Below are positions 8,819 through 16,860 of a stretch of DNA of 64,000 nucleotides, in pieces. The translations under genes and the position numbers were made by a program. The notes beneath the pieces were generated by a model. The model saw only the letters and a list, made by a program, of their open reading frames with translations. It was not told where the DNA came from and did not search any database. The first letter of the stretch is position 1. The number at the start of each line of letters is the position of its first letter. Source of the DNA: CAXMST01 sp963700785 (GTDB taxonomy: Bacteria; Actinomycetota; Thermoleophilia; Solirubrobacterales; 70-9); assembly GCA_963700785.1 (NCBI GenBank), contig CAVOYZ010000017.1:1-64000 (forward strand), in the 5' to 3' direction.

Positions 8819-10026
8819 ATCGGGCTGGCCGGCTGCGGGGCGGACCCGGGACCGACCCCGGCGGCGGCGCGCTCCTGCTCCCATCTGGCGACGGTGCCGC
8901 GCAACTGGAAGAAGGCGACGATACCTGGCGGCACCGGGAAGTAGAAGGCGATCAAACGGTAGATCAGGACCGCCGCGATCACGGTCTCCAGCGGGTAGCC
9001 GAAGATCGCGAAGGCCCCGATCAGGCCACCGTCGACCGCGCCGACGCCGGCCGGCGCGGGCGCCAGGTTGGCGGCCATGCCGACGAAGAAGCCGACGACG
9101 ATCTCGCCGAGCGGAATGGCGATCCCCAGCGAGCGGAAGCTGGCCCAGAGGATCAGGATGTTGGAGGCCCAGAAGCCGACCGCGCCGACGACCCCGAGCC
9201 AGCCGCGCCGGGACTCGGCGACGAACGCCCACGAAGTCCTGATCCCCTCGGCCATCGTCGCCGGCAGCGCCGCCAGTCGGGTCATCAGCGCCCCGAGCCG
9301 GCCGTCGCCCGTGCGCCGGTCCATGCGGCGCTCGAGGTCACCGGGGATCAGCGCGATCAGCAGGATCGTCAGGGCGACGATCGCGGCGATCGCAGCCGGG
9401 ACGATCGTCATGCTGACCGGGCCGTCGCCGGGCACGACTCCGATCCGCAGCAGCACGCCGAAGACGATCACCGCGAGGATGTAGACCGCGTAGAGGAGGA
9501 CCAGGAAGGCGAACATCCGCTGCGCGGTCTCCTGGGTCCGCATCCCGGCCTTCCGCAGGGCCCAGTAGGTGAGCACGATTCCGCCGGCGCCGCCGGCGCT
9601 GAACAGGCGGGTCGCGGCGAGCCCCGCCATCGTGATCTGGTAGCTCTCTCGCCAGTCGAGCTTGACCGTTGACTCGCTGATCACCGACCGGAAGACGGCC
9701 ACGTAGGAGGCGAACGAGAGGCCCATCGCGATCACCGCGACGAGCACCCACGAGCGCCGCGCCTCGCCGAGCTTGGCGACAGCGTCCTCGAGGCCGGCGA
9801 TCTTCGGCAGCACGACGTAGATCGCGGCGACGAGCACGGCGACGATCACCAGGGTCTTGGTGATCTGGCCCGGGTCCTCGAAGAACGACGGCTCCTCGTG
9901 CTCGGGCTCCTCCTGCTCGGCACCCTCCGCCGCCGAGCCAACGAGCTGCGATTCGCTCAGCCCCCGCACGGCCACGGGCGCCGCGTCCGGCCGCTCCTGG
10001 TCCGGGTCACTCTCACCCGCGGGCAT
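8806..10026 (-). CDS. Lysylphosphatidylglycerol synthase TM-region family (UPF0104) membrane protein
   Basis: 406 residues from the ATG at 10026. About 55 acidic, poorly conserved residues come first, then seven or eight transmembrane helices (KTLVIVAVLVAAIYVVLP onwards). Family features include RLFSAGGAGGIVLTYWALRKAG and NLAPAPAGVGAVDGGLIGAFAIFG near the C-terminus. Members are flippase-like membrane parts of MprF or stand-alone proteins of unknown lipid-related role; no aminoacyl-transfer domain is attached. The frame is open further upstream but that part overlaps the PAP2 gene. It is followed by trxB. Confidence 0.82.
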   Translation of the reverse strand: MPAGESDPDQERPDAAPVAVRGLSESQLVGSAAEGAEQEEPEHEEPSFFEDPGQITKTLVIVAVLVAAIYVVLPKIAGLEDAVAKLGEARRSWVLVAVIAMGLSFASYVAVFRSVISESTVKLDWRESYQITMAGLAATRLFSAGGAGGIVLTYWALRKAGMRTQETAQRMFAFLVLLYAVYILAVIVFGVLLRIGVVPGDGPVSMTIVPAAIAAIVALTILLIALIPGDLERRMDRRTGDGRLGALMTRLAALPATMAEGIRTSWAFVAESRRGWLGVVGAVGFWASNILILWASFRSLGIAIPLGEIVVGFFVGMAANLAPAPAGVGAVDGGLIGAFAIFGYPLETVIAAVLIYRLIAFYFPVPPGIVAFFQLRGTVARWEQERAAAGVGPGSAPQPASPIGTS

Positions 10027-10085
10027 CCCGGCATGGAGCCTACCCCGGCAACCCGACGAGGGGGTTGCTTCGGCCCGCGCGTGCC

Positions 10086-11042
10086 TCAACCGTTGGCGAT
10101 CCGTTCGAGGCCCTGGATCCGCTCGCTGAAGGCGAGCGCGAGCGGCTCGACCAACGGCTCCCCCTTGCGGACGACCGCGACCAGCGCCAGGCCGGCGAGC
10201 AGATCGAGCACGTAGTGCTCGCCGAGATGCACGAGCGACAGCCCGAGGACGCCGGCATAGGCCCAGCCGGCGGCCCCCGCGGCGCGGTTCGACTCCGAGA
10301 GCAGCATCGCCGAGAGCACCGAGGCGCCGAAATGCAGCGAGGGCATCGCCGCCCAGGGGTTGCCGCCGAGCGACTTGTACAGCCGCGGCCAGAGATCGCC
10401 CCAGACATCCTCGCCGACGGCGACCATCAGGCGGTTGATCTTCTCCTCGCCCGTGTAGCCGTTCTCCGATGCCCACCATGGGGGCGCTGTCGGGACCGCG
10501 AAGTAGCCCATGCAGCCGAGGTCGTAGGCGGCCGCCATCTGGCGCGCCGCGCGGGCAAAACGGGGGTTGTCGCGGGTCAGGATGAACAGCAGCGACGCGT
10601 GCGGCTCCAAAAACCAGGCCCAGTGGACGAAGGTCAGCAAGCGGTCGAACCGGTTCGGCGGACCACTCGAGCCGAACCGGCGCTGCAGCCGCCAGTTCGG
10701 CAGCCGGCCGGCGCCGATCGCTCGATCGGCCTTGATCGGATAGTCGATCCGCAGCCGCTCACGAAGCCGCTCGGGATCGTCGTAGGGGATCTCGTGCACG
10801 ACGGTGAACGCCCACATCTGCTGGGCGAACAGCAATGCGTCCCGGGCCTTGGTCCGCGGCAGCAGCACGGCGGTGCCGACCGGGCCGGCGACCGTGGCGG
10901 CGACGGTGACGGCGGCCGGGACCCGCCACCGCTTGCGAAGCAGCGGCACCGCGACCGAGGCAACCACCCCGGCGAGCGCGAGGCCGCGCACCGACCGCCG
11001 ACCCCAGCGACGCGATGCAGGCTTGGAGCGGGCCGGTCTCAA
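10086..11042 (-). CDS. PAP2-superfamily phosphatase / inositol-phosphotransferase-like membrane protein
   Basis: About 318 residues if the TTG at 11042 is used (MRPARSKPAS..., basic residues before the first helix); a GTG at 10991 would give 301. The PAP2 catalytic motifs are AMPSLHFGASVLSAM (PSLH) and VHLGEHYVLDLLAG (HxxxD). The arrangement fits the Aur1/Ipt1-like PAP2 branch, which handles phospholipid headgroups or undecaprenyl-phosphate-type lipids in the membrane. A TATACT hexamer ends nine bases before the TTG, which would make the message nearly leaderless. It is divergent from the coxB-like gene. Confidence 0.75.
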   Translation of the reverse strand: MRPARSKPASRRWGRRSVRGLALAGVVASVAVPLLRKRWRVPAAVTVAATVAGPVGTAVLLPRTKARDALLFAQQMWAFTVVHEIPYDDPERLRERLRIDYPIKADRAIGAGRLPNWRLQRRFGSSGPPNRFDRLLTFVHWAWFLEPHASLLFILTRDNPRFARAARQMAAAYDLGCMGYFAVPTAPPWWASENGYTGEEKINRLMVAVGEDVWGDLWPRLYKSLGGNPWAAMPSLHFGASVLSAMLLSESNRAAGAAGWAYAGVLGLSLVHLGEHYVLDLLAGLALVAVVRKGEPLVEPLALAFSERIQGLERIANG

Positions 11043-11144
11043 GGCGCGCGCAGTATAGATCGGCGCCCACGGCGGGCCTCCCCGGGACGAGGCCCTGGGG
11101 GCGTGCGTACATCTGCCGCAGCGGGCGCATAGAATGGCGCCGCC
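11043..11144. promoter_or_regulatory. Divergent promoter region with two -10-like boxes, near-leaderless starts
   Basis: On the minus strand TATACT (11052-11057) ends nine bases before the TTG proposed for the PAP2 gene. On the plus strand TAGAAT (11130-11135) ends nine bases before the TTG of the coxB-like gene. No convincing -35 boxes or Shine-Dalgarno sites are seen. Identical spacing on both sides suggests 5' untranslated regions of only about three bases. The inference rests on hexamer matching alone. Confidence 0.35.
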
Positions 11145-11990
11145 TTGCAGGGCTCTCGCAGAACTCTCGTCCTTCGCACCGCCGCGATCGCGCTCGGCGC
11201 GCTCGCTTTGATGCCGGCGGCCGGCTACGCCGACGGCCTGACTCCCGCAGCACCCGCCTCGCCTGGAACCGAGGACACCCAGATCGCCTACGTGGTGATG
11301 GGGGTGCTCGCAACCCTGATCGCGCTGACCGCGATCGGCGGCCTGATCGCCGCGGCCCGCGGTCGCGCGGAGGGCGCGCCCGACGAGCGCGAGGCGCGGA
11401 CCCGCGGGACCGGCCGCATCCAGGGCCGCGTCGGCGTCGGCCTCGGCCTGCTCGCGCTGGCCGTCTTCGTCTTCGGGATCATCGTCACCGAGTCCGCGCG
11501 CAAGGTCGATCCGACCGGCGCCGATGGGCTTGCCACGGCTCAGCGCGACCTGAAGCCGCCGCCGGGGGAGGCGAAGCCGCTCGAGATCGAGGTCACCGGG
11601 CAGCAGTGGCTGTGGCGCTACGGGTATCCCGACGGCACCTTCAGCTACTTCGAGATGGTGGTTCCGGTCGACACCGCGGTCGTCCTCAAGCTCGAGTCCA
11701 CCGACGTCCTCCACAGCTGGTGGGTCCCGGCGCTGACCGGGATGTTCGAGGTCGCGCCCGGGTCGGACAACAGGACCTGGTTCAAGGCCGACGAGGTCGG
11801 CACCTACGAGGGCAGCTCGACCCAGTTCTCCGGTGACGCCTACGCGACGATGCGGGCCGCGGTCAGGGTGGTCGAACCGGCCGAGTACGAGGCCTGGCTG
11901 GCGCAGCAGGCGGAGGGCATCCAGAAGGCGCAGGAGTCGGTCGCCCGGCAGGTCGAGAGTGGCACCGGACCCGGGGCCGGGCTCGGATGA
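11145..11990 (+). CDS. Cytochrome c oxidase subunit II-like protein lacking the CuA site
   Basis: 281 residues from a TTG start. A signal-like helix (about residues 8-28), two further membrane helices (47-70 and 96-114) and a cupredoxin domain with VTGQQWLWRYGYPDG and DVLHSWWVPALTG. Where a CuA-type subunit II reads CxELCGxxHxxM, this one reads STQFSGDAYATM (225-236). Both Cys are Ser, the Glu is Gln and the second His is Tyr; only H190 and M236 remain. The canonical partner at 22676-23503 has CTELCGFGHSVM at the same place. Quinol oxidases lose CuA in a similar way. The stop overlaps the coxA-like start (ATGA). Confidence 0.85.
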   Translation: MQGSRRTLVLRTAAIALGALALMPAAGYADGLTPAAPASPGTEDTQIAYVVMGVLATLIALTAIGGLIAAARGRAEGAPDEREARTRGTGRIQGRVGVGLGLLALAVFVFGIIVTESARKVDPTGADGLATAQRDLKPPPGEAKPLEIEVTGQQWLWRYGYPDGTFSYFEMVVPVDTAVVLKLESTDVLHSWWVPALTGMFEVAPGSDNRTWFKADEVGTYEGSSTQFSGDAYATMRAAVRVVEPAEYEAWLAQQAEGIQKAQESVARQVESGTGPGAGLG

Positions 11991-13823
11991 CCCCGCCGGT
12001 GCACAGCGGCACGGCTCACCCGGAGGTCGTCTCCGAGGGGCTCGCGGACGGCCGGCGCGACTGGATCGGCCTGGTCACCTCCGGCGACCACAAGGCCGTC
12101 GGGCGGATGTACATCGCCACCGCGCTGACCTTCCTCGCCGCCGCGATCACGCTGCTGGTGATGATGCGGATCCAGCTGATCGTGCCCGAGGCGACGTTCA
12201 TCAGACCGACGATCTTCAACCGGCTGCTGAGCGCCTACGGGGTGACGGCGACGCTGCTGTTCGCGGTGCCGCTGATGGTCGGCCTGATCTCCTCGGTGGT
12301 GCCGCTGCAGATCGGCGCCCGGACGGCGGCGCTGCCACGGCTCAACGCGCTCTCCTACTGGCTCTACCTCGGCGGAGCGATCACCATCTACGCGAGCTTC
12401 CTCTACCGTCCGTCGCAGGCCGGCACGCTGGCGCTGGCGCCGCTGTCAGACGACCTGTTCTCGAACACCAGCGGCGTCGACGCCTGGGCCGTCGGGGTCG
12501 GCCTCGTCTGCCTCGGTCTGATCGCCTTCGCGACCAGCACCCTGGCGACGGTCCGCCTCAACCGCGCCCCGGGCATGGTCTGGCGCCGGGTGCCGCTGTT
12601 CAGCTTCGCGGCAACGGTGATCTCGTGGACGCTGCTCGTGATCGGGCCGATCATGCTCGCGGCCGTCTCGATGCTGCTCATCGACCGCAACTTCGGGGGC
12701 ATCTTCTTCGAGGCCGGCGAGGGCGGCGCGCCGCTCCTCTACCAGCACCTGAGCTGGATCTTCTTCACCGGCGTCTACGCGGTGATCGTCGTCGGGGCCT
12801 TCGGGATCATCTCCGAGATCTTCTCGACGCTTCTCGCGCCAGCCCCAGTTCGGTCATCGCGCGATCGCCGGCTCGATGGCCGCCTTCGCGGCGCTCGGGG
12901 TGCTCGCCTGGATGCAGAACATGTACTCGGCGCCGATCCCGATCGGCTTCCTCTACTTCGCGATGCTGATGGCGGTCCTGCTCGCGGTCCCGGTCGGCCT
13001 GATCCTGTTCAACTGGATCGCGACCCTGCAGGGTGGGTCGGTCGCGATGAAGCCGCCGATGCGCTACGCGCTCGGGGCGGCGGTGCTGCTGACCCTGGGC
13101 CTGGCGGGCGAGTGGGCGCAGTCGGTGATCCCGGTCGGCTGGCAGCTGGCCAACACGGGGGTCGCCTGGGGCGACACGCACATGGCGCTGATCGGCGCCG
13201 GGCTGCTCGGCGGGTTCGCCGGCCTCTACTACTGGTTCCCGAAGATCACCGGCCGCTACATGGGCACCGGCCTCGCCGGCGCGTCCTTCTGGTTGATCGT
13301 CGGCGGCACCCTGCTGATGGTGATCCCGATTCAGCTCGCCGGGCTCGAGGGAATGCCGGTCGACGTCTACGAGTTCTACAGCGACACGGGAATGTCGTTC
13401 TACAACCTGCTCGGCAGCCTCGGGGCCTTCACCCTGGCGCTGGGCACAGTCCTGACGATGGTCAACGCCGCGGCAAGCTTCAACGGCGGCACCCGGGCCG
13501 GCCACGATGCGTGGGGCGGCAGCACCCTGGAGTGGTTCGCGCCCTCGCCGGCTCCCCCCCACAACTTCGACCTGGTCCCCGACGTCCGCAGCAACGAGCC
13601 CTACCGCGACATCCGCGAGGCGGTCAGGGCCCGGGCGACCGCGGTCGTGCTGCCCGAGGCGCGGCCCCCCGGAGAGACCGCGACGGCGGCCGTCGCCACG
13701 GCCGCCGAGCCGGCGCCTGAGCCGGCTGCGGGCGCCGAGCCGGGCGCAGCTCCGAGCGCTCCCGAGACCTCCGCCGACGCTGGGGATCAGCCGGACGGCA
13801 ACGGCGGCGGGCCGCTAGCCTGA
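11987..13823 (+). CDS. Heme-copper oxidase subunit I-like protein with metal ligands lost (frame break near 12830)
   Basis: Two frames join at about 12827-12832 if one base is removed (reading S-T-L-S-R-Q-P-Q-F-G-H), giving 611 residues. Fold motifs remain: GDHKAVGRMY, ALPRLNALSYWLYLGG, LYQHLSWIFF, FGIISEIFST, LYYWFPKITGRYM and LEGMP. Against the canonical CtaD in this window: low-spin heme His becomes Y84; CuB His becomes T261; the cross-linked Tyr becomes A265; the CuB His-His pair becomes Q310-N311; the heme a3 His becomes D396. Only the second low-spin His (H398) stays. It cannot bind the usual active site. The indel is probably a sequence error; the ligand changes are not. A long Ala/Pro/Glu tail ends the protein. 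Confidence 0.82.
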
Positions 13824-13861
13824 CCGCAGACGACCGCGGCCAGATCGCGGGCATCTGAGCA

Positions 13862-14878
13862 ATGGAATCCGCAGGAATCGCCCAGCGAACCACCCCGCCG
13901 CCCGCAGGCGCGCCGACCGTCCGGCCGGCGCCCGATCACGGCCGCAGCGAGGCTCCGGGCGAACCACGTAGACCATCCGGGACCCGCCCGCTGGCTGCCG
14001 AGCGGCGCGGCGCGCTGCGAATCGCGCGCGACTACCTGGCGCTGACCAAGCCGCGGATCATCTCACTGCTTCTGTGGACGACGGTGATGACGATGATCGT
14101 CGCCGATCCCGGCGGGCTCGCCCTGACGACCGTGCTCTGGACCTGCCTCGGCGGCTACCTGTCGGCGGGCGGCGCCGGCGCGATCAACCACTACCTCGAC
14201 CGCAAGGTCGATGCGCGGATGGAGCGGACGGCCGGGCGGCCGTTGGCGGCCGGCAAGATCGAGCCGTTCCACGGCCTGATCTTCGGGATCGTGCTCGGCG
14301 GGCTGGCCTTCGTCCAGCTGGCGCTGACCGTCAACCTGCTCGCCGCGGCCCTCGCCATGGCCGGCCTGCTCGGCTACGTCTTCATCTACACCGCCTGGCT
14401 GAAGCCGCGGACCCCGAACAACATCGTGATCGGCGGAGCCGCGGGCGCGATGCCGCCGCTGGTCGGCTGGGCGGCGGCCACCGGCGGCCTCACGGCTGAG
14501 GCGCTCTACCCATTCGCGATCGTCTTCCTCTGGACACCGCCCCACTTCTGGGCGCTGGCACTGCTGATCAGCGACGACTACGAGCGCACCGGGGTGCCGA
14601 TGCTGCCCGTCGTCAAGGGACCCGAGGCGACCAGGCGGCAGATCCTCGGCTACGCGATCGTCCTGACCGCGTTCACGATCCTGCCGTTCGCCACCGGGAT
14701 GCTCGGCGGCGTCTACCTCGGCGCCGCGCTGCTGCTCGGCGCGGGCTTCGTGGCGCTCGCGGTCCGGCTCCTGCAACGCCCGTCGCGCCCGGCCGCCCTG
14801 CGCCTCTACCTGAGCTCACTCGCCTACCTGGCGCTGCTCTTCGCGGCGATGGCGATCGATCGGCTGATCGCCATATAA
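13862..14878 (+). CDS. ctaB: Protoheme IX farnesyltransferase (heme O synthase)
   Basis: 338 residues of the UbiA prenyltransferase family. A hydrophilic N-terminus of about 55 residues precedes eight or nine membrane helices. The first Asp-rich motif is NHYLDRKVDARMERTAGRP and the second region includes YTAWLKPRTPNNIVIGG with LWTPPHFWALALLISDDYERTGVPMLPV, the CtaB signature. It adds a farnesyl group to heme B to make heme O, the precursor of heme A for aa3 oxidases. It lies 38 bases after the degenerate subunit I gene, not next to the canonical oxidase, although it must serve the latter. Confidence 0.94.
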   Translation: MESAGIAQRTTPPPAGAPTVRPAPDHGRSEAPGEPRRPSGTRPLAAERRGALRIARDYLALTKPRIISLLLWTTVMTMIVADPGGLALTTVLWTCLGGYLSAGGAGAINHYLDRKVDARMERTAGRPLAAGKIEPFHGLIFGIVLGGLAFVQLALTVNLLAAALAMAGLLGYVFIYTAWLKPRTPNNIVIGGAAGAMPPLVGWAAATGGLTAEALYPFAIVFLWTPPHFWALALLISDDYERTGVPMLPVVKGPEATRRQILGYAIVLTAFTILPFATGMLGGVYLGAALLLGAGFVALAVRLLQRPSRPAALRLYLSSLAYLALLFAAMAIDRLIAI

Positions 14879-14887
14879 TCCCGCTCG

Positions 14888-14998
14888 ATGGACCGCCGTA
14901 GCGCCAACCGCAGCATCCGCACCGGCCTCTGGGCGGCCGGGCTGGCGGTCCTCGTGTTCGGTCTCACCTTCTACGTCGCGATCCTCTACGTGGCATGA
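14888..14998 (+). CDS. 36-residue single-pass membrane protein
   Basis: MDRRSANRSIRTGLWAAGLA is followed by VLVFGLTFYVAILYVA: a short basic N-terminus and one transmembrane helix. It sits nine bases after ctaB, and its stop overlaps the ATG of the next gene (ATGA), so translation is coupled. Tiny membrane proteins at this spot in actinobacterial ctaB clusters are often accessory oxidase subunits. Assignment as an oxidase subunit is an inference from context. Confidence 0.65.
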   Translation: MDRRSANRSIRTGLWAAGLAVLVFGLTFYVAILYVA

Positions 14999-15255
14999 GT
15001 TCCGAGCCCCCGGAGCCAACCGAGCTGATCTACCTGCCCGGGAGCTCCTGGGCCCCGATCCTGATCGCCGCCGGCGTCGCCCTCGCCGCCGCCGGCGTCT
15101 TCACGGGCTGGGCCTTCTCGGTGATCGGTGGCCTGATCGTGCTCGGCGGGCTGCGCTCCTGGTGGAAGCAGGGCGACGACGAGATCTCGCGCATGCGCCG
15201 CGAGCAGCAGACGGACACGGCCGTGATCCCGGCCACCCCGATCCGCCGCCGCTGA
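14995..15255 (+). CDS. Small two-helix membrane protein, possible oxidase accessory subunit
   Basis: 86 residues with two membrane helices (about 20-38 and 40-54: LIAAGVALAAAGVFTGWAF and VIGGLIVLGGL), then a charged tail (WWKQGDDEISRMRRE). Size and topology resemble the small subunit IV (CtaF-like) of actinobacterial oxidases, but no signature is clear enough to name it. It is coupled to the 36-residue gene and is the last plus-strand gene before the convergent CBS gene. Confidence 0.65.
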   Translation: MSSEPPEPTELIYLPGSSWAPILIAAGVALAAAGVFTGWAFSVIGGLIVLGGLRSWWKQGDDEISRMRREQQTDTAVIPATPIRRR

Positions 15256-15263
15256 GCGTCCCC

Positions 15264-15665
15264 CTAGCCGGAGGTCATCGCAGAGGTCGCGCCCTCCGAG
15301 GTCCAGACGCGCATGATGTCGCGCATCGACAGGACCCCGATCAGCTCCCCTGCGTCGACGATCACGAGGTGGCGGATCCGGCGCTGCGCCATCTCGGTGG
15401 CGGCCCGCTCCAGGCTCCAGTCGGGGGTCGCGGTGATCACGGAGTCCGACATGTGATCGACGACCCGCTCGCTGTCCGGATCCTGGCCACGCCCGATCGA
15501 GGTCAGCAGATCGCGCTCGCTGAGGATCCCCGGCCCCGGAGCGTCCTCGTCGAGGACGACGGCCGCGCCGACACCCTTCTCGGTCATCTTCGTCGCCGCC
15601 TCGCGCAGCGTGTGGCCGGGCCCGATCGTCAAGACGACCTTCGACATCCCCTCTCGAACTTCCAT
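15264..15665 (-). CDS. CBS-domain protein
   Basis: 133 residues made of a tandem CBS pair. The first CBS repeat runs about 8-62 (MSKVVLTIGPGHTLREAATK ... GPGILSERDLL) and the second about 72-127 (MSDSVITATPDWSLERAATE ... LIGVLSMRDIM). Each ends with the hydrophobic-S-x-R-D-hydrophobic motif that binds adenine nucleotides. Stand-alone CBS pairs act as energy sensors. The ATG at 15665 is chosen because the first CBS begins right after it. It is divergent from the cytochrome c gene. Confidence 0.85.
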   Translation of the reverse strand: MEVREGMSKVVLTIGPGHTLREAATKMTEKGVGAAVVLDEDAPGPGILSERDLLTSIGRGQDPDSERVVDHMSDSVITATPDWSLERAATEMAQRRIRHLVIVDAGELIGVLSMRDIMRVWTSEGATSAMTSG

Positions 15666-15794
15666 CGCTGAGCTCTGCTTCTCCTTGACTCGTTCGGCCG
15701 CCACCGGCGACGATTGTGCTGATTGATTCAACCCTAACCGATCACCGATCGGCCCGCCACCGGCCGGCCGCGGCGACCGATAGGATTCGCGCCC

Positions 15795-16493
15795 GTGAAG
15801 CCACGCACGACCAGGCTCCTGACCGCCGCCCTCGGCCTCGCCGCGGCGCTCGCCGTCGCCGGCTGCGACCTGCAGGAGAACGCCGACCTCGACAACGGCC
15901 GGGAGATGTTCACGGCGCAGTGCGGGACCTGTCACACGCTTGCCGAGGCGGGAACCACGGCGCAGGTCGGCCCCGACCTCGACGCGACCTTCGCCGACGC
16001 CCGCTCGAACGGCTTCGACAGCGACACGGTCGAGGGTGTGGTCGAGTCACAGATCTCCAACCCCCGCTTCACCGACCCCGAGGACCCGACCTACATGCCG
16101 GCCGATCTCGTCACCGGCGATGATGCCCGCGACGTCGCCGCCTACGTCGGCTCGGTTGCGGGCGTTCCCGGGATCATGCCCCCGCAGGCACCAGGCGGAC
16201 CGGGCGGCCAGGTCTACGCCAACAACGGCTGCGGCGCCTGCCACGTGCTCGCCGCCGCCCAGTCGGCGGGCAACGTCGGCCCGAACCTCGACGAGGTCCT
16301 GCCCGGGCAGAGCGCGAAGATGGTCGAGCAGTCGATCGTCGATCCGTCGGCTGAGATCACGCAGGGCTTCAGCGACGGGGTGATGCCCGCCAACTACGGC
16401 CAGGACATCAGCCCCGAGGACCTGAAGCTGCTGGTCGAGTTCCTCGTCGACTCCGCCGGTAAGGGCGGCGGAGGCGGCGGCAACGGGGGCTGA
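15795..16493 (+). CDS. Diheme cytochrome c lipoprotein
   Basis: 232 residues with a GTG start. The signal peptide ends in a lipobox (ALAVAGC), so the protein is probably lipid-anchored on the outer face of the membrane. It has two heme c sites, CGTCHTLAE and CGACHVLAA, in two class I cytochrome domains, each with a plausible distal Met (TYMPADL and GVMPANYG). The C-terminus is Gly-rich. It should carry electrons at the membrane surface, for example to a CuA-type oxidase. It lies in the cluster whose oxidase-like subunits cannot accept electrons in the usual way; the canonical oxidase begins about 2.7 kb further on. Confidence 0.9.
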   Translation: MKPRTTRLLTAALGLAAALAVAGCDLQENADLDNGREMFTAQCGTCHTLAEAGTTAQVGPDLDATFADARSNGFDSDTVEGVVESQISNPRFTDPEDPTYMPADLVTGDDARDVAAYVGSVAGVPGIMPPQAPGGPGGQVYANNGCGACHVLAAAQSAGNVGPNLDEVLPGQSAKMVEQSIVDPSAEITQGFSDGVMPANYGQDISPEDLKLLVEFLVDSAGKGGGGGGNGG

Positions 16494-16516
16494 GCCAGCC
16501 CCGTTCCGGTCGCGAC

Positions 16517-16795
16517 TCAGCTCGAGGCGGGACCGCCGGGTCCGGGCTCGGGGGCTCGCTCACCATCCGGACCTGCCTCGCCCGTCGCGGGCGCCTCGAG
16601 CGAGCGACGCAGCCAGCGATAGGAGGCGCGCGCCCCGGCGGCGATCAGGATCACGGCAACCGGAACTCCCAGCCACGGGCCGCCGAGCGCCGCGGCGGCC
16701 GCGATCGCTGCGACCGAGACGCCGATGATCAGCAGCAGCCGGAAGGCGTCCGCCTCCGAGCGGAAGGGGTTGCGCAGCGGGCGCTCGGGAGTCAC
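16517..16795 (-). CDS. Small two-helix membrane protein with PFRSExDxFR motif
   Basis: 92 residues from a GTG at 16795. N-terminal NPFRSEADAFRLLLII leads into two helices (about 20-60) and an acidic, Pro-rich tail (GPDGERAPEPGPGGPASS). The motif is almost the same as SPFRSESDVFRAVVLV at the start of the Usp-like gene just upstream, so the two share a membrane module, probably by duplication. Function unknown. The frame is open through the upstream gene only because that gene has a frame break. Confidence 0.6.
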   Translation of the reverse strand: MTPERPLRNPFRSEADAFRLLLIIGVSVAAIAAAAALGGPWLGVPVAVILIAAGARASYRWLRRSLEAPATGEAGPDGERAPEPGPGGPASS

Positions 16796-16860
16796 CGACC
16801 GATTCTCGCAGGCAGCGGCCCCGCCCCAGCGGTCGGCGCGAGGCCGAGAAGCTCCCTTCC

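Noticed and set aside
11987..13823. The subunit I-like gene as a simple pseudogene because of its frame break
   Set aside because: The only break is a single base in a window full of similar indels, and 600 residues on both sides keep fold motifs. Ligand changes are clean substitutions in otherwise conserved helices.
11145..13823. A quinol oxidase (bo3-like) or a nitric oxide reductase
   Set aside because: Loss of CuA fits a quinol oxidase, but subunit I there keeps all six histidines. NOR families keep the heme histidines. Neither fits Y84, T261, Q310-N311 and D396.
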